A DNA stretch of 64,000 bases from Acidobacteriota bacterium (GCA_035529075.1 DATKXK010000006.1:1-64000), one strand, 5' to 3'; numbered from the stretch's first letter, positions 43,153-52,830 are shown. Program-made: numbers and translations. The notes: generated by a model from the letters alone, not told the origin.

Positions 43153-43842
43153 TCAGCCGGCGAGCGGAGGCCCGCGAGGTTGCAAGGGCAACAGATATTG
43201 GTTTCGCAAACACGCGGGCATATCTGTTTCCGGCAGGCGTGGAGCCACTGCGCAGCCTTTCAGCAGGCGCAACGCGGCACCCCTCACACATATTGCCTCG
43301 GCCAGTGAAAGCAGGAGCGCGTTGACGTAGACGATCAGGAAGGCCACAAAGCCGTACCCGAGCGAGCCTGCGACCATCTGCAAAAACCGGTTGTGGCCAT
43401 GCTCTACCGGAACCAACCCGTGGCTTAAACCAGCCGGCTCAAGCGCCAGCACAACAACTATCCAGCCGAGCGCTATGGCCAGCGGGCTGAACCCGAAACG
43501 ACGTGTGAAGAACGCCCCCAAATATGTGTACACGGCCGGGATCGTCGTCAGCATGACAAAACCTGTCAGCGACGGAGAAATCACGGTGTTGTCAAACAGC
43601 GTGGAGAAGAGAAAGAGGCTGCTACCCCAGACGGCGCCGCAGTAACCGGCCTTGCGCGGACGCAGAAATCTGACCGCGATTACCAAAGGAGCGAAACTGA
43701 TCCAGGCCAGCCACGGATGCGCAGGAGATGCGACGGCAAGAGCCATCGTACATCCACCTGCCACCGCTGGCAGGTAGCGCACGGCCCTGAAGACGAACTT
43801 AATAGATAACTGTACCCTTGCCCTGTCGGCAGCGACAGTCAC
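43153..43842 (-). CDS. Lnt-like multi-pass membrane protein lacking the nitrilase domain
   Basis: 229 residues from the GTG at 43842 (GGGGGGAG 6 nt upstream). Six or so transmembrane helices with the features of the N-terminal membrane domain of apolipoprotein N-acyltransferase (LAWISFAPLVIAVRFLRP, LAIALGWIVVVLALEPAGLS, GYGFVAFLIVYVNALLLSLA). The carbon-nitrogen hydrolase domain that carries the catalytic Glu-Lys-Cys in Lnt is absent. It is the first gene of the minus-strand run ending with the exosortase-associated protein, so it may have a part in lipid or anchor handling there. The C-terminal 25 residues look unstructured. Role is inference. Confidence 0.65.
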   Translation of the reverse strand: MTVAADRARVQLSIKFVFRAVRYLPAVAGGCTMALAVASPAHPWLAWISFAPLVIAVRFLRPRKAGYCGAVWGSSLFLFSTLFDNTVISPSLTGFVMLTTIPAVYTYLGAFFTRRFGFSPLAIALGWIVVVLALEPAGLSHGLVPVEHGHNRFLQMVAGSLGYGFVAFLIVYVNALLLSLAEAICVRGAALRLLKGCAVAPRLPETDMPACLRNQYLLPLQPRGPPLAG

Positions 43843-44123
43843 ACCCAACTCCCCCCGACAAACAAAGACCTTAGTGGGAAGGCCCCAGGATCGGATTATG
43901 CCGCAACGAAGCTTACATTCGTCCGGCTATGGTGCGCTCAGTGTGCTGATGTAGGGTGTGTAGCGAGATGAAAGTCGAAAGTGCTGGATCTCGAATTATC
44001 TATAACATATCGCGGGTCGTGTGTCAAGGGAATAGTGCAAACATCACTATTCTTGTCGTTTTTGACTTCTACAGGTGTGAATGCGGCTTTTAAGAACGTG
44101 ATGCAGGACGTATCATCCGAGCA

Positions 44124-44645
44124 TTACATCTCGCCCCACGTGTTGACGTCGCGGACCACGCGGCTGCGGTGGCCTTCCTTTGAATTCAGTTCGATATAGT
44201 TGTAGACAGCGATATCCCAATCGACGAAATCCCTGACGTTGGTGACTTCGCGGGCCACGATGGCGGCCTTGCGAAGTTCGCCGATCTCTTCCTCGATATC
44301 GGCACACCCCGCGGCCAGCCATTCGGGCTTGCCCGTTTCCATGCAGATGGTGGCGACAATGTAGCGGTCGATATAGCGTGCCTCTGAAAACATCTGCTGG
44401 TCACGTAACATCTTGACCGCTCTCTCGACCAGGTGCACGAGGTTCAGGCGGTAGTCCAGTGAAGCTTTGAAGCTCACCAGGTACTGCCCGCTATCCAGGC
44501 GTTGCACGGTCACGTCCCGGATAGGGTCGAAAAGGTCGCGGGTGGCGGCAATCGCGGCGTTCGGGTCAGAGGCGTGCAGGCAAGCGCGCCCCTCGTTCTT
44601 GCAGAACTCCAGGACTGCCTCGGTGTATCTGAATCTGTGGATCAT
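44124..44645 (-). CDS. Hypothetical cytoplasmic protein
   Basis: 173 residues, ATG with GGGAG 6 nt upstream. No signal peptide or membrane helix. Mostly helical (FRYTEAVLEFCKNEGRACLH, LNLVHLVERAVKMLRDQQMF, EEEIGELRKAAIVAREVTNV). I do not recognise the family. It follows the VanY-type gene by 56 bp on the same strand. Confidence 0.65.
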   Translation of the reverse strand: MIHRFRYTEAVLEFCKNEGRACLHASDPNAAIAATRDLFDPIRDVTVQRLDSGQYLVSFKASLDYRLNLVHLVERAVKMLRDQQMFSEARYIDRYIVATICMETGKPEWLAAGCADIEEEIGELRKAAIVAREVTNVRDFVDWDIAVYNYIELNSKEGHRSRVVRDVNTWGEM

Positions 44646-44701
44646 GGTTACTCCCGGATTATCGGTAGAGACGGCCCGGGGCTTGAAGGCCGGCGGTAAT
44701 C

Positions 44702-45334
44702 TTACTCGCTGTCAGGCTGGTAATACCAGTGCCATGATTCCCAGTGCAGGGAATCGGCGGCGGACTCAGGAAAGGTCTGGCGGAAACCGAAGCCGGCGGC
44801 GTGCTCGGCCAGCCAGGTAAAGCCGGCGGTCCCGGCAAACAACGCCTCGCTGGGTACCAGGTCGACCGCGCGGCCGGTGTGATGCTCCGAATAGCCGGCG
44901 GGGGCGACCATGGAGAGAATATGCTCTATCGTTTGCCCGCCGCGGAGCCGTTCGAGGATTATCCGCTCCTGGAACTTAAGTGAGCGATACCCTGAGTCGG
45001 TCAGAAGCTGAATGCTGTCACCTTTCGCCGCCCGCGCCATGCTGACAAAGGCGTCCCGGGCATCCGGGCGGAGGTATATACGGTAGTCCTCGTACGTAAA
45101 CTCATCCGGCAGTCGAACAAGTTCGGTATCGACGGCAATCCGGGTCGAATCGAGCCGTTTGCCGCACCAGCGCGCGGGAACCGCGTAGTCGTTCTTGCCG
45201 ATGGTCACCGTCTCGGCGCAGTCTCCCGCCGGTGCCGGCCCGGGGAAAAACAAGAACAGCACGGAGAGAAGGCCGCCGGCTGCCAGTGCCGAACCGACCT
45301 GGAGGAATGCCGAGAGTTTGATGCGGGAGCGCAC
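44702..45334 (-). CDS. VanY-type D-alanyl-D-alanine carboxypeptidase
   Basis: 210 residues from the GTG at 45334, 2 bp after the flavin reductase stop; a longer frame up to 45442 overlaps that gene. N-terminal membrane anchor or signal (LQVGSALAAGGLLSVLFLFF). The C-terminal half is a VanY/MEROPS M15B domain: SGYRSLKFQ, SEHHTGRAVDL with the zinc ligands His and Asp, and HWESWHWYY with the catalytic Glu/Asp region and third His. It would trim D-Ala from peptidoglycan stem peptides in the periplasm. Vancomycin resistance is not implied, since no vanHAX genes are nearby. Confidence 0.88.
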   Translation of the reverse strand: MRSRIKLSAFLQVGSALAAGGLLSVLFLFFPGPAPAGDCAETVTIGKNDYAVPARWCGKRLDSTRIAVDTELVRLPDEFTYEDYRIYLRPDARDAFVSMARAAKGDSIQLLTDSGYRSLKFQERIILERLRGGQTIEHILSMVAPAGYSEHHTGRAVDLVPSEALFAGTAGFTWLAEHAAGFGFRQTFPESAADSLHWESWHWYYQPDSE

Positions 45335-45336
45335 TG

Positions 45337-45813
45337 TCAGCCCGTGTACCGGAGGTTGCTGCCGGAGCAGGTCAGTATCGCGGTATCGGAATCCAGAGAG
45401 GCCGCGAGGACCTCGGCGATAAAGAGAGTGTGATTGCCGCACGGCACCCGGTTGACGATTTTGCAGTCCAGGTACCCCGTGGCGCCTTTCAGCAGCGGCG
45501 ACGAAGTAGCCGGTGAATCCTCGACGCTGGTGGCCTTGAGTTTCTCGTAGCCGGATTCCGCCGGGCCGTAGAAGGTCTTCGCGAACGCCTCCTGACCTTG
45601 AGCGATCAGGTGGACAACAAAGCCGTCGATATCCCTGAGCAGCCGCGCCGACTGGTGCTTGTCATGGATGGCCAGGGCGACCATCGGAGGTTCGGAACTG
45701 ACCTGCGTCAGCCAGCTCGCGGTGAAAGCGTTTCCCTGTGAGCCCTTGCCCAGAGTAACCACATATACACCGTATTCCAGCTTCTTCAGGACTTTCTGAA
45801 TCTCTTTGGACAT
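45337..45813 (-). CDS. Flavin reductase-like (FMN-binding split barrel) protein
   Basis: 158 residues from the ATG at 45813 (AAAGGA 7 nt upstream); a longer open frame has no site. The sequence follows the flavin reductase/HpaC family: LEYGVYVVTLGKGSQGNAFT (12-31), ASWLTQVSSEPPMVALAI, FVVHLIAQGQEAFAKTF. It binds FMN and either reduces flavin for a partner or acts as a flavoprotein with its own redox role. Shortness suits the single-domain type. The neighbouring VanY-type gene is co-transcribed by position only. Confidence 0.85.
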   Translation of the reverse strand: MSKEIQKVLKKLEYGVYVVTLGKGSQGNAFTASWLTQVSSEPPMVALAIHDKHQSARLLRDIDGFVVHLIAQGQEAFAKTFYGPAESGYEKLKATSVEDSPATSSPLLKGATGYLDCKIVNRVPCGNHTLFIAEVLAASLDSDTAILTCSGSNLRYTG

Positions 45814-46021
45814 AACGGAGTCCTTTCTTGGCGTGTGACAATTGCGCGGGGAACGATAGTACAGTCGGTCGGGCGGCGCAATGTTTATCGGCCGGCCGTA
45901 AGACGAGCGCACTCAGAACGTTGCGATACCTGATAGGTTTGCGATGGTCGGACACCGGTCAAGGCCGCTGTAATTGTAAATGCAGCAACAGATTAAGAGG
46001 CAACCGGCAATCCTTTTTTAG

Positions 46022-46050
46022 TTGCCTGTCGGCGAGTGATTTAGTAAATT
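46022..46050 (+). promoter_or_regulatory. Predicted gyrA promoter
   Basis: TTGCCT, 17-nt spacer, TAAATT, 54 bp before the gyrA start. A small hairpin AGGAAA-TGT-TTTCCT at 46089-46103 follows and would cover the ribosome binding site. Confidence 0.4.
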
Positions 46051-46103
46051 GAAAGCTTAGGTTGCATTAACAGCAGTTCATTGATTCAAGGAAATGTTTT
46101 CCT

Positions 46104-48533
46104 ATGGCGATTGAGCGAGAAAAAATAGAGACGGTCTTCCTCGAAGAGGAAATGAAATCGTCGTACCTCGATTACTCCATGTCGGTCATCACCAACCGCG
46201 CCCTTCCGGACATACGTGACGGCATGAAGCCGTCCAATCGGCGCATCCTTGTGGCGATGAACGATCTGCACCTCAATCCCGGCCGGCCCCACCGCAAATG
46301 CGCGAAAATCGCCGGCGATACCTCGGGCAACTACCACCCGCACGGTGAGCAGGTCGTTTATCCGACGCTGGTGCGCATGGCCCAGGATTTCAACATGCGC
46401 TACCCGCTGGTCGACGGACAGGGGAATTTCGGGTCGATAGACGGAGACGATGCCGCGGCCATGCGGTATACGGAGGCGCGCCTGACACCCATCGCCGTCG
46501 AGATACTGGCTGATCTCGACAAAGAGACGGTCAACCTGATAGCGAACTATGACGCCACCTTACGGGAGCCTACGGTGCTTCCGGGCAAGTTCCCCAACCT
46601 GATCTGTAACGGCAGTTCCGGGATTGCGGTGGGCATGGCTACAAACATGCCGCCGCACAACCTCAGGGAGATCAGCCGGGCCATACTGCACGTGATTGAC
46701 AACCCGGATTGCACGGTGGACGACCTGCTGGAACTGGTACCGGGTCCGGATTTCCCGACCGGCGGAATCATCAACGGCCGCGAGGGTATTCGTGAAGCCT
46801 ACAGCACGGGAAAGGGGCACATCCCGGTCAGGGCCAAGGCGGTCGTCGAACGCATGCGCAACGGCAAGGAAGCGATTGTCGTCGCCGAGATTCCCTTTCA
46901 GGTCAACAAGGCGAACCTGCTCGAAAAGATAGCCGATCTCGTGCGGGACAGGCACATCGAGGGTATCTCCGACCTGCGTGACGAGTCCGACCGCGACGGC
47001 ATGCGCATCGTGGTTGAGCTCAGGCGCGAAGTGCCGGCCGAGATCGTGCTGAACCAGTTGTACGCGCGTACGACCATGCAGGTGACGTTTTCGGTGATGA
47101 TGCTCGGACTGGATCACGGCATTCCGAAGCTCATGACGCTAAAAGAACTGGTCCAGGCGTTTGTGGATCACCGGCACGAAGTGGTGGTCCGCCGCACCGA
47201 ATACGATCTGCAAAAGGCGGAGGATCGTGCGCACATTCTCGAGGGTTACAAGATCGCCCTGGACAACATCGATGCCGTCATCAGTCTGATCAAGAAGTCA
47301 AAGGACACGCCCACGGCCCGAGAAGGCCTGATGGCGAATTTCAAGCTTTCCGAGAAGCAGGCGACGGCCATCCTGGAAATGCGGCTGCAACGCCTGACCG
47401 GCCTGGAGCGCCAGAAAATCGAGGATGAGTACCTGGGACTGCTCAAGAAGATCAGCGAGTACAAGGCGATCCTTGACTCCAGGCAACTGCGCCTGGAAAT
47501 CATCAAGGACGAGACCGTGGAGCTGGAGAAAAAGTACGGCGACGACCGGCGCACCGAGATCCAGGAGGCGGCCGAGGAACTGACGGTGGAGGACCTGATC
47601 GCCGAAGAGGAGATGGTTATCACCATTTCGCACCTCGGTTACGTCAAGCGGTTGTCCGTTTCGGCCTACCGCAAACAGCACCGCGGCGGCAAAGGCGTCA
47701 TCGGTATTGCCCCCAAGGAGGAGGACTTCGCAGAGCACCTGTTTATCGCCTCCACCCACGACTATATCCTGTTTTTCTCGAACCGGGGTCGATGCTACTG
47801 GATCAAGGTGCATGAAATCCCGGTGGGCGGCAAACTGGCCAAGGGCAAGCCGGTCGTCAACCTGTGCGGGATGGAGAAAGGCGAGACGATTGCGGCGTTC
47901 TGCCGGGTGCGCGAGTTCAGCGACGACAGGTTTGTCGTCATGGCGACCAGGAAGGGGATAATCAAGAAAACCGCTCTCTCGACGTTCAGCAATCCGCGCA
48001 AGGCCGGTATCAACGCCATAAACATCAGCGAAAACGGCGACGAGCTGATCGACGCCGCCGTATCGGACGGCACCTGTGAGATCGTCCTGGCCACCCGCAA
48101 GGGGATGGCCATCCGCTTCCCGGAGGACAAAGTCCGGTCCATGGGCCGCACGGCTTACGGCGTGAAGGGGATCAACCTGGGCAAGGGTGACTACTGCGTC
48201 GGTATGGTCGTTGTCCGCCGTGACAGCACGCTGCTGGTGGTCACCGAGAACGGTTACGGCAAGCGAACCTCCATACAGGATTACCGCATGACCAACCGCG
48301 GTGGCAAGGGCGTGATCAACGTCAAGGCCTCGGACCGTAACGGTGAGGTGGTGGCCATCATGGAAGTGCTCGACCAGGACGAGTTGATCCTGATCACACG
48401 TCAGGGCATCGCCAACCGCCAGGCGGTCAAGGATATCACGGTCATCGGCCGCAACACGCAGGGCGTACGCCTGATTTCGCTGCATACCGGCGACATCGTC
48501 ACCGACGTCGCACGGGTGGTGAAGGAGGAATAA
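46104..48533 (+). CDS. gyrA: DNA gyrase subunit A
   Basis: 809 residues. The breakage-reunion domain has the active-site Tyr122 in [12 protein letters not shown]. The C-terminal beta-pinwheel has a GyrA-box QHRGGKG at 525-531, which distinguishes gyrase from topoisomerase IV. Introduces negative supercoils with GyrB, not encoded here. In the quinolone-resistance region HPHG (78-81) is followed by E-Q-V-V-Y-P: Gln83 and Pro87 replace the usual Ser/Thr83 and Asp/Glu87. AAGGA lies upstream of the ATG but within a small hairpin. The strong similarity along the whole length makes the call firm. Confidence 0.93.
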   Translation: MAIEREKIETVFLEEEMKSSYLDYSMSVITNRALPDIRDGMKPSNRRILVAMNDLHLNPGRPHRKCAKIAGDTSGNYHPHGEQVVYPTLVRMAQDFNMRYPLVDGQGNFGSIDGDDAAAMRYTEARLTPIAVEILADLDKETVNLIANYDATLREPTVLPGKFPNLICNGSSGIAVGMATNMPPHNLREISRAILHVIDNPDCTVDDLLELVPGPDFPTGGIINGREGIREAYSTGKGHIPVRAKAVVERMRNGKEAIVVAEIPFQVNKANLLEKIADLVRDRHIEGISDLRDESDRDGMRIVVELRREVPAEIVLNQLYARTTMQVTFSVMMLGLDHGIPKLMTLKELVQAFVDHRHEVVVRRTEYDLQKAEDRAHILEGYKIALDNIDAVISLIKKSKDTPTAREGLMANFKLSEKQATAILEMRLQRLTGLERQKIEDEYLGLLKKISEYKAILDSRQLRLEIIKDETVELEKKYGDDRRTEIQEAAEELTVEDLIAEEEMVITISHLGYVKRLSVSAYRKQHRGGKGVIGIAPKEEDFAEHLFIASTHDYILFFSNRGRCYWIKVHEIPVGGKLAKGKPVVNLCGMEKGETIAAFCRVREFSDDRFVVMATRKGIIKKTALSTFSNPRKAGINAINISENGDELIDAAVSDGTCEIVLATRKGMAIRFPEDKVRSMGRTAYGVKGINLGKGDYCVGMVVVRRDSTLLVVTENGYGKRTSIQDYRMTNRGGKGVINVKASDRNGEVVAIMEVLDQDELILITRQGIANRQAVKDITVIGRNTQGVRLISLHTGDIVTDVARVVKEE

Positions 48534-48560
48534 CAGATCCGCTGAAGCGGGGGAGGTTTT

Positions 48561-50789
48561 ATGGGGGAAAACCAGGAGGAAAAGGAAGTGCGGTTTCTAG
48601 CGGACGTTCCGCTGGAATCGCTCGACGACGATCTGCTGGGGTGGGGGCGGCTTGCTGATAATGTAGTAGATGCTCTGCTATTGAACAGCGGTAAGAAGGG
48701 CTATGTGGTCGGGATAAAGGGGAGTTGGGGTTCAGGGAAAACCACGTTTCTGAATTTCGTCCGTCTGATATTTGACAAGCTCTCCACGGAGAAGGGCATA
48801 ATCGTCTTTCGGTATAACCCCTGGCTGTATGCCAACGAATGCCAACTGCCGAACTTCTTCACTGAGCTGGGTAAAGTTATATGGTGGCAGACCGCTGAAG
48901 GAAAACAGAAGGTGGCCGGTGAGTTGGCGGGGCGGCTCGAAAAGTACGCGTTGTACGCGCGTTCTTTAGAAGGAACGGGCGTTGGCCTGACACCGGTCGG
49001 GGAGAAGCTGTCCCGGGTGCGTCGGCTTTTCGAAATGATGGCCATGTGGCTTCGGAAGCGGGCGGGCCAGAACGGACGACCCCTGCTTGAGCTTAAGAAG
49101 GAAATACAGAAACGTTTGGATGATCTGGCGAAGACGGTAGTAGTGCTGATAGACGATGTCGACCGCCTTCCGCCACAAGATATTTGCGACGTGTTTCAAG
49201 TAGTGAAGAACAATGGTGATTTCAGGGGTCTGTCATACGTGCTCGCGTATGATGAGGCAGTGGTGAGAGCAGCACTGAAAAGGGAGTATTGTCAGGAATA
49301 CGAGAGCTTCATTGAAAAGATAGTGCAGATTGAATTTGCGCTTCCGCCGCCCGACAGAGTCGTTTTAGGAGAGTATTTCACGTCCACGCTTGACACGGTA
49401 CTGGAGCGCCTTCCGGCGACGGCCGAACAATACTGGTCGGAGCAACGCTGGTCGAACTGCTATTTGCAGTACATCCGGCATTTTGTCACGAGCTTTCGCG
49501 ACGTGAAGCGGATTGTGAATGGGATCTGTCTTAACGCAAATCTCGTCTGCCGTGACAATACCGTCGAAGTAAACCCGCTGGATTTTGTAGCCGTGGAAAC
49601 CATCAGTGTATGCTTCCCTGACGTGTACGATTTTATCCGCCGGAATAAAGGTATTTTTGTCTATGTCGATGATCCAACGGACCCATTTGGCGTTCCGCGA
49701 AAGGAAGACAAACTTGCGCGAAAGGCGCTCGATGACACTTTAGACCGTGTAGAAACCAAGTACCGTCCTCTTCTCGATGGGCTGCTGAGGGATCTGTTTC
49801 CGCAGCTTCAGCATTGTGACGATGATTGGAGTCCGGATACAGCGTCTGAGCAGGAATGGCTTCGTGACCTGCGGGTTTGTTCCGCGAAAATCTTCGACCG
49901 ATACTTCTTGTACGCAAACTATGTGGGTGACATACCAAATGCAGACGTGCAGTTCCTTATCGCCAATCTCGGGCACGTGAGCGGTTGCCGCACAGCGGTT
50001 GAATCGCTTGCGAAATACTATTACACTCCCGGGCTGCGACGGCTGCTTGAGCACCTCGAGGCGGCGATGCCTATGGTCGTGTCCGCCGGGACAAATCCTT
50101 CCAACATAGTAGCCTTCCTTTTCGACGTAAGTGATTATCTACCCCGGGACGAAGGGGTAATGGGGGGAATCCCCATACGTTTTTGGCTAACGAATTTGGT
50201 TACACAACTCGTTGCTGGTTCCAGCGATGAAGCGAGGGCTTACCTGCTACAGCAGGCTTTCGCGCAATCCGAGGGTGTGTTTGGACCACTGGCCGTGTTT
50301 GCTGTTGCTGCCGTGGAGGCAGAAAAGCAAACTGGACAGCAAGCCTTGGCCCCCGCAAACTCGCAAGGGATCCTCTGTCGGCAAGCTGCTGAGCGTGCCC
50401 TGGCCTGGATGAAAGCCGGGGCCCCCCTTGAACATCGGCATCTTGTCTTCATACTCAGGGTCGCAAAAGATTTTTCGGAACCCAAAGAGTTTGAATTCTC
50501 CCTCCGTGGTATGCTTGAAGATGACATCAACTTCCAACGCTTTGTGACGCGGTACCTTGTGCGTTCGGAGAGCGTCGCCATAGGGCAAATTGCTGGGAAG
50601 GTGGACTACCGATACGATTTCCCTGCGCTGGAGTATATTACCGATCTGGGTGCTATTCGCCGGCGCATGCGTACGACTCTTTTGGCTCCAGATGCGCCCG
50701 ATGAAGTCAAGCTGGCGTTCGACGTTTTCCTACGGGACTTTGACCGGTATGTACATGACCCAAAGCCTTGGAAGCGGACTCGTCTCTAG
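48561..50789 (+). CDS. KAP-family P-loop NTPase
   Basis: 742 residues with GGGGGAGG 4 nt before the ATG. Walker A GSWGSGKT at 54-61; Walker B LIDDVDRLPP near 196-205, with the paired Asp (198, 199) and Asp201 typical of KAP NTPases; PWLYANE around 87-93 is the KAP-specific motif. No transmembrane insertion between Walker A and B is obvious, so this is probably a soluble member. The C-terminal 350 residues are helical without a recognisable effector. KAP proteins are known from phage-exclusion (PifA) and other membrane-linked systems. It starts 27 bp after gyrA but is less GC-rich than its neighbours, which suggests a later insertion. Its role here is unknown. Confidence 0.85.
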   Translation: MGENQEEKEVRFLADVPLESLDDDLLGWGRLADNVVDALLLNSGKKGYVVGIKGSWGSGKTTFLNFVRLIFDKLSTEKGIIVFRYNPWLYANECQLPNFFTELGKVIWWQTAEGKQKVAGELAGRLEKYALYARSLEGTGVGLTPVGEKLSRVRRLFEMMAMWLRKRAGQNGRPLLELKKEIQKRLDDLAKTVVVLIDDVDRLPPQDICDVFQVVKNNGDFRGLSYVLAYDEAVVRAALKREYCQEYESFIEKIVQIEFALPPPDRVVLGEYFTSTLDTVLERLPATAEQYWSEQRWSNCYLQYIRHFVTSFRDVKRIVNGICLNANLVCRDNTVEVNPLDFVAVETISVCFPDVYDFIRRNKGIFVYVDDPTDPFGVPRKEDKLARKALDDTLDRVETKYRPLLDGLLRDLFPQLQHCDDDWSPDTASEQEWLRDLRVCSAKIFDRYFLYANYVGDIPNADVQFLIANLGHVSGCRTAVESLAKYYYTPGLRRLLEHLEAAMPMVVSAGTNPSNIVAFLFDVSDYLPRDEGVMGGIPIRFWLTNLVTQLVAGSSDEARAYLLQQAFAQSEGVFGPLAVFAVAAVEAEKQTGQQALAPANSQGILCRQAAERALAWMKAGAPLEHRHLVFILRVAKDFSEPKEFEFSLRGMLEDDINFQRFVTRYLVRSESVAIGQIAGKVDYRYDFPALEYITDLGAIRRRMRTTLLAPDAPDEVKLAFDVFLRDFDRYVHDPKPWKRTRL

Positions 50790-50902
50790 GCCACGCCCAT
50801 ACGTGTTTTGCGCCATGTGCGGAGCATTGGGTGCTTTGGTTGCGCGGGCAGATCACTATCCCGCGATTTGCCTTTGCGGGCCGGGGGGCGTATCTTGGCC
50901 GG

Positions 50903-51853
50903 ATGCCGTACCTGGGTGAGCTTGCCGCACTTGGCACCGCGTTCTGCTGGTCGTTTACGGCCGTCTTTTTTTCCGAGGCCGGGCGGCGCATAGGCTCGTT
51001 CCGCGTCAATTCCATCCGCCTGCTCTTTGCCGTGACGATCTACTGTATTGTCCTTCTTGTCACCACCGGCCGGATTTTTCCCGAGGATCTCAACAGCAGC
51101 CAGGTCTTCTGGCTGGCGCTGTCGGGCTTCATCGGCTTGGTGCTCGGCGACGGGTGCGGGTTCAAGGCGCTCGTCATGATCGGACCGCGCCTGACCACGC
51201 TGCTGTGGTCGACGGCGCCGATCATGGCGACGGTGATCGCCTGGTTCCTTCTTGGCGAACAACTCGGGCTGCTTCATCTCGTCGGGATAGGCATAACAAT
51301 AGCCGGACTAAGCTGGGTGGTGCTGGAACGGCGCTACGGCGGATCGAATCAGTTCAACCTGCATCGGGAGCACCCTGATTCCGGCACGCTCTTAAAAGGC
51401 GTCCTTCTCGGGCTGGCGGCGGCGCTGGGGCAGGCGGCCGGTCTGGTGCTCTCCAAACACGCCATGCTGAACGCGGGAGGTATCCTCGATCCCATGCCGG
51501 CGTCGTTCATCCGGATGCTGTCATCGCTGATTGTCATCTGGCTGTTCGCCGGCCTCAGCGGGCGCCTGCGTGCCAACGTGAGCGCATTCAAGAACGGTCG
51601 GGCCGTTCTGTTTGCGGCCGGAGGTGCGACGATGGGCCCGTTTCTGGGAGTCTGGCTGTCATTGGTGGCGGTGACCATGATTCCGGCCGGTATTGCCGCC
51701 ACGCTGAACGCCGCCACGCCGATTCTGATCATCCCGGTCGTCATAGCGTACTACCGGGAAAAGGTGACCTTTCGCGCGCTGATAGGCGCGCTGCTTGCCG
51801 TGGGCGGCATGGTGCTGCTCTTTTTCGCCGATGAGCTATCTGGATTATTCTAA
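50903..51853 (+). CDS. EamA/DMT-superfamily transporter
   Basis: 316 residues from the ATG at 50903; a longer open frame to 50768 runs into the KAP gene without a start signal. Ten transmembrane helices in two EamA halves (LGELAALGTAFCWSFTAVFF at the start, GVLLGLAAALGQAAGLVLSK opening the second half, ALIGALLAVGGMVLLFFADE at the end). Drug/metabolite transporters of this type export amino acids or other metabolites; the substrate is not predictable. The Nudix-like gene overlaps its end by 23 bp. Confidence 0.85.
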   Translation: MPYLGELAALGTAFCWSFTAVFFSEAGRRIGSFRVNSIRLLFAVTIYCIVLLVTTGRIFPEDLNSSQVFWLALSGFIGLVLGDGCGFKALVMIGPRLTTLLWSTAPIMATVIAWFLLGEQLGLLHLVGIGITIAGLSWVVLERRYGGSNQFNLHREHPDSGTLLKGVLLGLAAALGQAAGLVLSKHAMLNAGGILDPMPASFIRMLSSLIVIWLFAGLSGRLRANVSAFKNGRAVLFAAGGATMGPFLGVWLSLVAVTMIPAGIAATLNAATPILIIPVVIAYYREKVTFRALIGALLAVGGMVLLFFADELSGLF

Positions 51854-52751
51854 GTTTCAGGCCTTTCTCGCCCGGTATTTCAGCGAGCGGGCGGCTGGCC
51901 CGACCCGGGACAGCGGCTATTTTGACATTATTCGATTCTTCGGCAGGGACGCGGTCGATCCGCGAGACATTGCCGTGCGCTGCGTGCCCGGGCGTTATCG
52001 TTTCTCGGACACGCGCATTGCCCGATTCGCGGATGAAATCGCGACGGAACTGAGGCGGCAGGGGCGGCTTCTGGATGGCCCCACTGTAATGAAGCTGGTC
52101 TCGTTCGATCCGTCTGCAAGGCCGCCGATAATGGCCGTACAGGAGGCCGCGTATGAGCAGTCTTCCGGAAGCTGCTTTGCTCTCGATGTTGAGCACCCGC
52201 TGTTTGCCGATGCCGGAGGGACCCTGCGCGAGTACTACAAACCGCAGTGCCGCTCCCATGCCGTGACGGATAACCCGCTCTGCATATGTCTGGGCGTATC
52301 GGGCATGCTCCTGACCGCCGGTGCGCGAGGTCCGTTGGTGCTGCAAGTGAAGCGAACCGGGAAGGTGGCAACGCTGGCCGGGGAGTATGGCCCGTCGGTG
52401 GCCGGAGTGGTGGACTTCACCGACCGATTTGAGAACCTTGAACAATTGCTGAGGGCGCAGATGGCGGCCGAAATCTCCGAGGAACTGAACCTGCGTCCGG
52501 ACGAATACACCCTGGAGCCTCTCGCGTATGCGCGGGAGATTTTCCGGGGGGAACGGCCGCAGTTGTTTTCGCTGATACGGACAACCCTCGACGCGTCCGG
52601 GCTGGCCCGCCGGCTGAACGGCACCGAACCATCGCGGCGTGAATTCGATTCGTTCGATCTTGTCGCCGCGGAGGCCCTGCCGCCCGCCCGGCTCAACTTC
52701 GAAGCCAAAATGAACTGGCATTTTGTCAGCGAGTACCTTGACACTCTGTGA
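51831..52751 (+). CDS. Nudix-like hydrolase-domain protein
   Basis: 306 residues from the ATG at 51831, which overlaps the transporter gene by 23 bp; an upstream start deeper in that gene is unlikely. Residues 1-150 have no match I can name. Residues 150-300 contain LVLQVKRTGKVATLAGEYG followed by a relaxed Nudix box, AAEISEELNL (about 230-239; pattern REUXEEXGU), and AREIFRGERPQLFSLIRTT. This suggests hydrolysis of a nucleoside diphosphate-linked compound, but several Nudix residues are not canonical, so activity is uncertain. Coupling with the transporter suggests a shared process. Convergent with hpf. Confidence 0.6.
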   Translation: MSYLDYSKFQAFLARYFSERAAGPTRDSGYFDIIRFFGRDAVDPRDIAVRCVPGRYRFSDTRIARFADEIATELRRQGRLLDGPTVMKLVSFDPSARPPIMAVQEAAYEQSSGSCFALDVEHPLFADAGGTLREYYKPQCRSHAVTDNPLCICLGVSGMLLTAGARGPLVLQVKRTGKVATLAGEYGPSVAGVVDFTDRFENLEQLLRAQMAAEISEELNLRPDEYTLEPLAYAREIFRGERPQLFSLIRTTLDASGLARRLNGTEPSRREFDSFDLVAAEALPPARLNFEAKMNWHFVSEYLDTL

Positions 52752-52780
52752 TGCGGGTGGGTTCGGCCGGTTTCCGCCGC

Positions 52781-52811
52781 AAAAAAAAGGCCGCCCTGCC
52801 AAGGGCGGCCT
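52781..52811 (-). terminator. Rho-independent terminator of the lptB-rpoN-glpX-hpf operon
   Basis: On the minus strand a perfect 10-bp stem (AGGCCGCCCT and AGGGCGGCCT) with a 4-nt loop, followed by eight U. It lies 20 bp after the hpf stop. The stem can also serve the convergent Nudix-like gene, though the U-tract faces hpf. Confidence 0.9.
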
Positions 52812-52830
52812 GGCGCTGGTCCGTTGAACG

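Noticed and set aside
44702-45334. Vancomycin resistance locus
   Set aside because: VanY-type peptidases are common housekeeping carboxypeptidases, and no vanH, vanA or vanX and no two-component genes are nearby.
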